NCBI GenBank assembly: GCA_949987705.1
Contig: OX465283.1
Span: 92,801,813-92,865,812 of the forward strand
DNA from: Thereva unica
Lineage: Eukaryota > Arthropoda > Insecta > Diptera > Therevidae
Direction of reading: 5' to 3'
DNA: 64,000 nt
Part shown: one piece after another, positions 55,445-64,000 of the stretch
Position numbering within the stretch: the stretch's first letter is position 1
Layout of the letters: each line of letters begins with the position of its first letter
Notes under the pieces: model-generated
The model's input: only the letters and a program-made list of their open reading frames with translations
The model's database searches: none
Told to the model about the DNA's origin: nothing
Translations under genes and position numbers: made by a program

Positions 55445-58400
55445 ATGCTCCATATTGATGCAAATCCAAATAGAAATAATACTTTTACACCTTTACTAAG
55501 TTCAAGTCACTTAGGTACAACGCTACACCAAGAAAACCTAATTCCTCACAACCCCACTCAACAAGTAGAAAATTTAAACCACAATACGTCATACGACTCC
55601 AACCAAGCATATACACATCTCGTAGGAAAACCAAACGATACAACTGCCTTATTAGCTACTGCGCTAGTTAAGGTGTACACCGAAAAATCAGGCACTCTGC
55701 TACTAAGAGCATTGATTGATCCAGGATCACAAATATCCTTTATTACCGAAAGAAGCACACAATTACTTCAAGCTACCAAAAAACCAACGTTCTTAGTAAT
55801 CACTGGTATCGGAAATACAGTAACAGGTCCTACCAAAAGTGTTATTGATTTAAAACTGGGTCCACATTTCACAAATACCGAGGAGATTGGAGTGCGAGCT
55901 CATGTTATGAAGAAAATAACAGGGAGAACTCCATTCAATTCAATCATTCCTCAAAACTGGAGTCATATTAAAAGATTGCAATTAGCCGATCCACATTTCT
56001 TTAACGCTGGAGACATTGATATACTTTTAGGCGTTGATGTGTATGCACAAATAATAGAAGAAGGCATAATTAAAGGATCTATTAATCGTCCTTTGGCTCA
56101 GCGCACAACTCTAGGCTGGATCATTTGTGGACCAACCCAGCACCAACCTTTTACAACTCATACTACGAGCTTAGTCTGTGAAGCTACAGCAATTGCAGAA
56201 TTAATCAAAAATTTTTGGGAAGTTGAAGAAAACTTCGACCACGCAAATAAAAAACATTCCACCGAAGAAGAAGCCTTGTGCGAAGAAATATACCAAAAGA
56301 CACATAAACGGTTACCTGATGGAAGATATGAAGTAAGATTACCATTCAAAGCATTGCCTCTTACTCCAAACTTAGGTGAATCCCGTGGACCAGCATACAA
56401 ACGATTCATTAGTTTGGAAAAGAAATTACAAAATAATCCCGACCTTAAAACCGAATATATTAAATTTATGAGGGAGTATATATCATTAGGACATATGGAA
56501 GTAATTGAAAATGACTATACCAAACTACATAAGCCAACAAACTATATACCTCACCATAGCGTCATTAACGAGGATAGTACCACCACAAAGGTAAGAGTAG
56601 TATTCGATGCCTCAGCAAAAACTTCAAACCATACTTCGTTAAATGACAGCCTTATCGCTGGACCAACTGTTCAAGAAGATTTACATTTAATTTTACTACG
56701 CTGGAGAATACATAGATTCGCGTTTACAGCAGATGTAGAGAAAATGTATAGGCAAATTAGAATTGCCTCAGAAGACTCCGACCACCAAAGAATCCTGTGG
56801 AGAGAAGATCCTACACATCCACTTAAAGAATACCGACTATTAACTGTCACTTACGGAACTTCATCTGCACCGTTCTTAGCAATTCGTACTCTACATCAGT
56901 TAGCACTTGATGAAAGGGATAAACATGAATTAGCCAGCAACACAATTCTTCGAGATTTCTATGTAGATGATGTTATGTCAGGAGCTAATACCGAGGCAGA
57001 AGCAGAAAGCCTACTGCATAATTTACGTGAAGTAATGAATAAAGGAGGATTTAACCTTCGAAAATGGACTAGTAACTCTTTAAAAATCTTAGAAAGTGTT
57101 CCGGACGAAGATCGCGAATTAAAGTCTACTATGGAAATTAACGTCAATACTACCATAAAAACATTAGGGATACACTGGAATCCAATTAGAGATAGTTTTA
57201 AAGAGAATTACTGTCGGAAATCGCAAAATTATTTGACCCCTTAGGATGGATGGCACCTATTGTCATAACAACAAAGATACTAATGCAACAACTATGGTTA
57301 TTAAAATCAAACTGGGATGATGAATTACCTAAACCTATTATTGATAAATGGCAAACATTCCGCTCTGATTTGAATGTTATTGAAACTATTAGCATCCCTA
57401 GGTGGTTAAAAACAACATCAAATATTGAATTTGAACTACATGGATTTTGCGATGCATCTATACAAGCGTATGCAGCAGTGATCTACCTGCGTGTAATGAA
57501 TAATAGTGAGAACACTGTCACACTTCTAGCATCGAAAACAAGAGTTGCTCCCATAAAACAATTAAGTCTTCCAAGATTAGAATTATGTGCTGCATCACTT
57601 GTCGCAAAACTAATTACACAAGTTAAAAGTGCATTACCAGATACAGCATCAAAAACCTATTTATGGAGTGACTCTACTATAGTGCTATCATGGTTACAGG
57701 GACATCCATCAAAATGGAAAACGTTCGTTGCTAATCGTGTCAGCGACATTCATAAGGAAACAGATGGATGCCTGTGGAGATATGTTCCCACAAAAGACAA
57801 TCCTGCTGATTGTGCAAGCAGAGGACTAACACCCAAAGAATTAGTAAACCATAAAATTTGGTGGAATGGACCACATTGGCTTACTGAAGAAGTACATCAG
57901 TGGCCAGAAAATATTGTAACAACCACACAGATAGAAATACGACGAGTACCAGTGCATATAGCAAGAGAAACCACCAACATAGATATGGATTTCTTAACCA
58001 AATTCTCATCATGGAGTAAACTTATACGCATTACCGCACTTTGTTTCAGATTCACTAACAATTGCAAGTCACCAAATAAAAAGGACACAAGTTACATAAC
58101 ATGCGAAGAATTAGTACGTGCAAAAAAGGCAATAATAAGAAAAGCACAATTATATTCCTTCCAGGAAGAGATTCATGCCTTGCGCAACCGCTTTCCCCTA
58201 AACAAAAAAAGCCCTATTTTGAACCTAAACCCATTTATTGACACAGATCAAATCATAAGAGTAGGAGGACGTTTCAAACATTCAAAATTACCTTACAACG
58301 AAAAATTCCCCATTATTCTTGAACCAAACAATCCAATAACATCATTAATAATAGATGAAGTGCACAAAACAACACTACACGGAGTAACGCAATTAACACT

Positions 58401-59478
58401 AACCACTATTAGGAGGGAATTTTGGATTCTTAAGGGTAGGACCGCTGTAAAACAAAGAATCCATAAATGCGTTATATGTTGGAAACAGAAGGCAACGACA
58501 CAGCAACAACTAATGGGTGATCTGCCTGAAGCTAGAATTACTAGAAGTAGACCTTTTCAACATGTCGGCATTGATTTCTGTGGACCTATTACAATCAGAG
58601 AATCTCGGTGTAGAGGGAGAATAAAAACTTCAAAAGGATATGTATGTATATTTGTATGTCTAGCAACCAAGGCCATCCACTTAGAAGCAGTAAGTGAATT
58701 ATCTAGTGATGCATTCCTAGCAGCTCTTAAGAGATTTGTTGCACGACGTGGGCTAAGTAATCACATATACAGTGATTGTGGTACCAACTTTGTTGGTGCA
58801 AACCGAAAACTAACCGCTATCCAATTACAGCAAGAATGGGGATTAGACGATGAAGTCTACGGAATTGTTGAACAAATGGGTATAAAGTGGCATTTCATCC
58901 CACCAGCTGCTCCGCATTTTGGAGGATTATGGGAGAGTGGTGTAAAATCTACTAAATACCATATGAAACGCATAACTGGAAACTCGTTATTTACATTTGA
59001 AGAAATAACGACCTTATTAACCCAGATTGAGGCCTGCTTAAACTCAAGACCTCTATGCCCACTTACAAATGATCCGGAAGATACAGCAGTTCTGACCCCA
59101 GGGCATTTCCTTATTGGAAATGCAATAATTGCTCCACCAGAAGAAAATTTACTAAATAACAAAATAAGCAACTTAGATCGATGGAAATATATGCAGCAAA
59201 TGCACCAAACCTTCTGGAAAGAATGGCAGAAAGAATATCTTCACAGATTGCAGCAACGACCAAAGTGGAATAAACAATCACCCAACGTAAAAATCGGAAA
59301 TCTTGTTCTAATAAAAGAGGAAAGACTACCACCTACTCGTTGGTTATTAGGAAGAGTAGTAGATGTACACCCAGGACCTGACGGATTAGTAAGAGTTGTG
59401 ACGGTAAAATCAAAAGAATCCACCCTAAAAAGACCAATAACAAAAATATGCCTATTGCCGATTGATGAAAATCAATAA
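55445..59478 (+). pseudogene. pol: BEL-3 pol (protease, RT, RNase H, integrase)
   Basis: 55445-57244: protease with LLRALIDPGSQISFI (D-P-G-S in place of D-S/T-G), GVDVYAQIIEEGII, LGWIICGP. RT follows with KVRVVFDASAKTSNHTSLND, FTADVEKMYRQIRI, TYGTSSAPFLAIRTL, RDFYVDDVMSGA (YVDD). A frameshift lies near 57215. 57250-59478 (742 codons): FDPLGWMAPIVI linker, RNase H (LHGFCDASIQAYAAVIYL, LELCAASL, LWSDSTIVLSWL, NPADCASRG) and integrase zinc region (HKTTLHG, C-x2-C). The integrase core GIDFCGPI, IYSDCGTNFVG, FGGLWESGVKS gives D-D-E, followed by the BEL C-terminal domain. All catalytic motifs remain; one frameshift within pol. Confidence 0.93.
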
Positions 59479-59691
59479 AACAAAATCTCACATAACAAGT
59501 CTAGTTGCAAGTAAAAAATAAAAAAATTAAAATAATAAATTAAAAAATTAAAATAATAATAGTAATTAAAATATCAATATAACGAAAACTAAAATAAACA
59601 AAAATATATAAGAAAACAAATAATTTTATTACAACAATACCCGACCCACAAAACTAATCATCTTAATAATAACAGCCTTTCCTTCCAGCAT
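59479..59691 (+). other. Spacer between BEL-3 pol and env
   Basis: A-rich, 213 bp, no open frame of note. A splice acceptor for a subgenomic env mRNA would be expected around here; CCTTCCAG at 59681-59688 is a candidate. Confidence 0.4.
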
Positions 59692-61702
59692 AATGAAATC
59701 ATATCACCTGTGCTTGCCGATATGCTTAGTATTGCATTTCGTTAATGTTTTTGCCATCATCGCATACGATTGCGGACATCCTTTAATAACATAAATATGT
59801 CAGCTGTTTCATTGACAGAGATTGAGGAATGTCATATAGACAAACCAAAAACAAAAATTGACCTAGAAGAGATCCAATTACTACAGTTAAGCGAACTGAC
59901 CTACACGCATACATATCAATACAAAATTAACATTATACAATCCGTATACACATGCGGCATGTTTAGCCACATCTTTGTGGTGCCGGGAGGGTTATCCACA
60001 TTTATTGTGGAACTAACTTATGAAGAATGTATGCTTTTACATAAGCAGGGAACATATAAATTAGCGAATGGAAGAATAATTGCAGGAATTAAACCAAATT
60101 CATCATCATCATATTCTGAAGTGGTAGCGGGTGATGTAGAAGAAAGCGGAAAATGCATAGGAATACACTATACCTTAAACGGAAATTCATGGAAAGATGT
60201 ACTAGTCCTGCAAGCCATAACAATCACTATTACCGATGGAATCAGTACCGTAAGACTAGACGAAAACCAAATTACAATCAGAAATAGTATAGTGTGCCCT
60301 TACCTCAACGAAAAATGCACCGACCCGGAGAACGGGATTACCTTTTGGAAAATAGTTACAGAAGAAAATTGCGAAGAATATAAATATGATGCCTTGTGGG
60401 AAGGAAAAGCTAACAAAATAAAGAATGAGCATACCAACGAGCTAGGAAAAACGACAATCGTGTACACTGTCAACACAGAGGAAACTGTGTTCGCATTAGA
60501 ATAAGAAAACCAATTCCAGTATGTAAATTTAAGGGGTATCAAACAGAACATCCTCGTTTAATAATCGTACCAAAAATTTCTGCACAGTTCATGTTCACCA
60601 AGAAATTATCATCACCACAAAATCTAGATATTATCACATATGTAAATTCTAAATGTGTATATGCTGATAGACACATGCGGCAACAAATTGAACAGCTATA
60701 CATTAACTTGATAACTCGAAGATGTGAGCTCGAACGAGAAGTAATACAAACATTGCTGACTCTAGCACCTCATTACCCTGATGAGTTCGCGTTAAGACAT
60801 ATGAAAGAAAGAGGGTATACTGCTGTACCAAGAGGAGAAGTTATATATCTCATAAAATGTCAACCTGTAGAAGTAGCGGTTCGTAAAAGGGAAAATTGCT
60901 TCAATGAACTACCGATCACCTATATGAATAAATCCTTCTTCATGACACCAAAAACCCATCTCATCCAAGAATTCGGAACCGAAGTTGTTTGCTCGCCCAT
61001 TATGAGTCCTGCCTTTAATATTCTAAACGACTGGTATGGATTAAATCCGTTAATCCACAAAATAAAGGCTCCAAATAAGTTACATCCATCACCCAATATA
61101 GACTGGAGGTATGAAGAACCAGGAGATTTAATGAACGCTGGAATATATTCCCCAGATGCACTCACTGATTTGCGAAGACAAGCAATGTATACCTCTGAAC
61201 GGCAAGCTATAACAAATATCATCACAAAACGACTCCTCGGTGAAGATGTCAATCATCAAGACATGAATGTTCTTAATCTTTTAACGCCAGGAGCAATGCA
61301 TAATGTTATAAAATCCGTTCAGAACAAAATGTGGAATGTATTTGGTGAAATTGGCAAAATTTATCTAATCGTTCTTGGTATCTATACATGTGTGAAAGGT
61401 ATCAAATTTAGTGCGATACCATCCTAAATGGAACCCGATTACACGCAATATTCGGATGGAATTGGAGAGTCTCAGCAGCGGCATGGAATACTTTAACTAA
61501 CCACGTGATCCAAAAACACCAACAATTAAGAACACAAAATAAGGAAGCAATGCCCGAACTTACATCCGTAGTAATACATGATATATCAAGCCGTACACCT
61601 GAGTCAACAACACAGCATGAAAATGAAAATATTCAACATCTAACAACACTAACAGAAAGAACCTCCATATATCTCTCCTTAGTTACTACAGTCGAGAAAT
61701 AA
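59692..61702 (+). pseudogene. Env-like glycoprotein, chuvirus type
   Basis: ATG 59692 starts a hydrophobic signal peptide (about 22 residues) followed by AYDCGHP. After a frameshift near 59780 the ectodomain runs to 60504. A second frameshift near 60500 opens a frame that includes 60591-61427. A third near 61400, at the membrane anchor (IGKIYLIVLGIY), leads into a ~90-residue tail to 61702. Cys-rich pattern and blocks such as ITRRCELEREVIQTLL and WRYEEPGDLMNAGIYSPDAL resemble glycoproteins of Chuviridae, a family of arthropod-associated negative-strand viruses. BEL/Pao elements with such genes are known from insects. It would mediate entry if intact; this copy has three breaks. Confidence 0.8.
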
Positions 61703-61749
61703 ATGCTTACTTTCAGATCACCAAGCAGCAATTGAAATCTAGGCGATTT

Positions 61750-61764
61750 CAAGGGGGCGCAGAT
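61750..61764 (+). other. BEL-3 polypurine tract
   Basis: CAAGGGGGCGCAGAT directly before the 3' LTR, the expected plus-strand primer position. Confidence 0.7.
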
Positions 61765-61954
61765 TGTTGAAGCAACATAATTATGAGGAAGTGCCCTAAT
61801 TTTTATCATATATTAAGAAATAAATAAATCACTTAGCCAGAGGTTAATAACGTCGAGGTTATTAACGTCGTGGCCCATTTATGTATATAGAAGAAAATTA
61901 TTTTGTAATAAAATTAAAATGAAGATCGTCAGCAAAATGGACTGACATACATAT
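61765..61954 (+). repeat. BEL-3 3' LTR (truncated)
   Basis: Matches the first ~175 bp of the 5' LTR plus a local duplication of GAGGTTATTAACGTC near 61855. Breaks off at about 61954, after GACATACATATG. Confidence 0.88.
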
Positions 61955-62598
61955 GGGTCATTCCAGCCAAGTACGAAAAATCGGTGCGCAGTAGGTTCAC
62001 CAATTTGGCTGAAATTTTTTTTACATAAAGTACAAACATATTGAAGATTACCTGTGAAATTCCCATATTTTTTCATTGAACCTGGCTCGAGTTATGAATT
62101 TTTTAAAATTTTGACTTTTCCTAAAAAGGGCCTTATTAAGCAGTTTTGAATCCATTTTTCACGGCCACAAAACCACGCAAACAGACATGTTCGACACATG
62201 TTTTCTATCGAAAAAAACTGATCTTTCACGCGGAAGCAAAATCAAAGTCGCTTTTTCAAACCTGATTGAAGAAAAACGACTTTTTAAATGATGATTTTTC
62301 AATAAATGTTGATAACTCAAAAACCGCATTTTAAAAAAAGCTGAAATTTTCAGGATAGCTTCTCTATATCATCGAGAAACTACCCTGAAAATTTTGTCTT
62401 GGGTATTTGAAATTACTTGTGATAAACTAAAAAATCAAAATTCTTTTTTTTTTTTTCATTTTTCCCGTTTTTGAACGAACTTAAGTACTGCATTTATTTG
62501 TTGTTAAATGTTTTTTTCGAGTATACAAGTTGTGTTGTGACTGCATGCGAGTTACTAAAGATGATGCCCTCGAAGCTGGTTAAGCAACACTAGCAATA
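61955..62598. other. Unclassified repeat-like DNA
   Basis: Begins GGGTCATTCCAGCCAAGTAC exactly where the BEL-3 LTR stops, suggesting a repeat boundary. A/T-rich, with no ORF over 60 codons that makes sense. No inverted end was found. Confidence 0.4.
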
Positions 62599-62606
62599 GT
62601 TTAGAA

Positions 62607-63211
62607 CAGTGAATCCCAAAGTGGGTTCCGCGGAACCTTACGGTTCCATGAAAAATTTTTAGGGTTCCGTGTCACCAGCGCCGAAGCGCAAATACATTCG
62701 AAGACTCACTGGCGCTGCGCCGGCCGTTTAACGCGTTCTTGCTAATCAAAAAGTCCGAGTGGCCCTTCTTCCTTGAAATTTGGTCTACGTCACGCCGCGT
62801 AACATTTTGGCCGCCATTCCATATAACCATTTCGAGGGGGTTGTGAAGAAAATGGTAATCCGCCCTCTTAAGATGTCGAAGGGGTTGTGAAGAATATTTC
62901 AATCCACCCTCTTGAACCTGCCGCCATGGATCTAACGGTATAATGAGTATACCATATTTCATTGTCATCGGAGCTGAAGTTGTGCGCAAAATTTCAGGGT
63001 GATCGGGTAACCAGAAGTATTCAATCGATTGCAAGATATGTACCGGACAAACAGACAGACAAGAAAGCGAACTAATAACAACGTTTTAAAATATATTAAA
63101 GGATAAATATACAAATATATCATATATTATTTTATTTTTTTATCGTTGGGTTCCGCCAAATTTTATACATTGTAGAAAGGTTCCGTACGAAATAAAGTTT
63201 GGGAATCACTG
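62607..63211. mobile_element. hAT-type element, 605 bp, carrying minisatellite
   Basis: Perfect 8-bp TSD GTTTAGAA (62599-62606, 63212-63219). TIRs CAGTGAATCCCAAAGT and (complement of right end) CAGTGATTCCCAAACT. GGTTCCG motifs are subterminal at both ends. About 62690-63080 is occupied by inverted Helentron-associated minisatellite and its ~169-bp leader block. No transposase. Confidence 0.88.
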
Positions 63212-63219
63212 GTTTAGAA

Positions 63220-63552
63220 TACGTAGAAAAAACAATGAATAGTAGGGAAACACGGGTGACGAGTTTCGGGGTTTCGGTTAAATTAAAAGGGCACGCCCCA
63301 CTTGGAGCAATGGAGTCCCAAGTAATAACAGAATGGCAATATCGAGCGAAAGTGAGTTCGTAGTTCTTAAGGGTTTCCTGTCAGCTTCTCCAGTTGGAGG
63401 ATGAAGTAAACAAGAAATGAGAGCCGGAGTCAGCGTTGGCATTGTAACGGATGGTAATACGAAGAGAAAAGCGGATAAAAGAAACTAAAGATTAAAGGAT
63501 AGATGGTGAGTAGGATTGAACGTAGTGAGTGAAGTACAGAGTGCGACAAAAA
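63220..63552. other. No feature recognised
   Basis: Purine-rich, non-repetitive sequence upstream of the partial gene. It could be 5' UTR or promoter, but no motif supports that. Confidence 0.35.
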
Positions 63553-64000
63553 ATGTGCTTTTATCAATTCTGTTCAATTGGACTAATCCTGAATGAAGAT
63601 TGTCATCAAAAAGAGTCTGGATCGAAGGATGAGTTTATCAATTATGACGACTTGCTGTCTGAACAAAAAGAATTGTTGCAGCTTCGGATCGAAGCACCTG
63701 TTGAAACGAGTTTGCAAATTCTCGAACAAAAAGATGACGGAAAGGTATTTTAGAAGATTCTATTAAAAGTTTTCGTTCCTGGTTTTCTCATTTCTTTTAT
63801 TTTATTTTTTTTTTCAGAAAACTGTGTGTTCCTTCCATTTTAATAAATTCTTGAAGTTTTACGAAATAAGGCAAAAGAAATGTTGTGATCCATTTTCAAA
63901 ACACAAAAAAGTGGTCACAACTGACTTGCGGCCTATAACACCTTACATGCGTCAAAATACGTTGCTTCTCAACGTATCACTGATACCAGGACAAAAAATT
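63553..64000 (+). CDS. Partial two-exon gene, unknown product
   Basis: Exon 1 from ATG 63553 (first in-frame ATG after TGA at 63526) to 63744; GT donor at 63745. A 73-bp intron ends in a T-rich tract and CAG (63815-63817). Exon 2 stays open from 63818 to the window end, phase 0. Exon 1 encodes MCFYQFC...YDDLLSEQKELLQLRI; exon 2 has CSFHFNKFLKFYEIRQKKCC, DPFSKHKK and LRPITPYM. The C-x2-H and CC-D-P-F-x2-H pattern suggests a small metal-binding domain. I do not recognise the family. It could be a host gene or another transposon gene with an intron. Confidence 0.55.

Larger units (their letters stand above)
49102..61954 (+). mobile_element. BEL/Pao element with env-like gene (BEL-3)
   Basis: Plus-strand LTR element: 5' LTR 49102-49443, PBS 49449, leader interrupted by a MITE and a LINE, gag 54114, pol to 59478, env-like region 59692-61702, polypurine tract 61750-61764, 3' LTR from 61765 (truncated). 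The LTR overlap differs by one substitution and a 17-bp duplication by eye, so the insertion is recent. Confidence 0.92.

Overview
This is eukaryotic, transposon-dense DNA, most probably from an insect and perhaps a fly. Three things point there: BEL/Pao, Ty3/gypsy (including the CsRn1 clade), RTE and Jockey-like elements lie side by side; one BEL element carries a chuvirus-type glycoprotein; and the only gene-like structure outside transposons (63553-64000) has a 73-bp intron. No bacterial gene organisation, rRNA or intact tRNA was seen. The species cannot be fixed from sequence alone.

Layout. 3-332 is a gag-protease scrap. 383-13097 is a tandem array of about 2.4 copies of one composite unit (383-6259, 6260-11071, 11072-13097). 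Each full unit holds tRNA-like Pol III cassettes, a small integrase fragment, a LINE fragment, and the 3' end of a BEL/Pao element (BEL-1) with its LTR. The other end of BEL-1 (5' LTR, PBS, gag) lies at 37375-39560. The outer edges of the two BEL-1 LTRs carry the same 5-bp ATATG, so about 35 kb looks like one nested complex inside a single BEL-1 insertion.

Within that complex: a CsRn1-type gypsy element on the minus strand (13099-16664 and 23140-23406, PBS near 37231); a second gypsy element on the plus strand inserted in its gag (16665-23139, TSD GTAA); a 273-bp TIR element (23495-23767); a near-complete RTE LINE (24005-27272, 13-bp TSD); and a DNA transposon with 35-bp TIRs encoding a DUF7869-type protein (27300-36587). 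The DNA transposon hosts a Helentron-like element (about 27348-33450) whose 5' part is amplified as 2,035-bp tandem units full of a ~128-bp minisatellite. BEL-1 gag carries a 559-bp TIR element with a 3-bp TSD.

39561-46640 holds LINE 3' fragments, a hAT MITE with 8-bp TSD, and a second, broken BEL/Pao pol (BEL-2). A 2.1-kb composite insertion interrupts the BEL-2 RT and contains a perfect 100-bp-arm palindrome. 46645-49101 has no gene I can support. 49102-61954 is a third BEL/Pao element (BEL-3) with both LTRs, PBS, gag, pol and an env-like gene resembling chuvirus glycoproteins. Its leader is interrupted by a MITE and a LINE. 62607-63211 is a hAT-type element with 8-bp TSD that carries the same minisatellite family as the Helentron. 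The last ~450 bp look like the first two exons of a gene running off the window.

Almost every coding region is broken by frameshifts, stops or nested insertions. I saw no coherent cellular operon or pathway. The biological interest lies in the nested transposon stratigraphy, the env-bearing BEL element, the tRNA-like triple cassette and the Helentron/DUF7869 composite.
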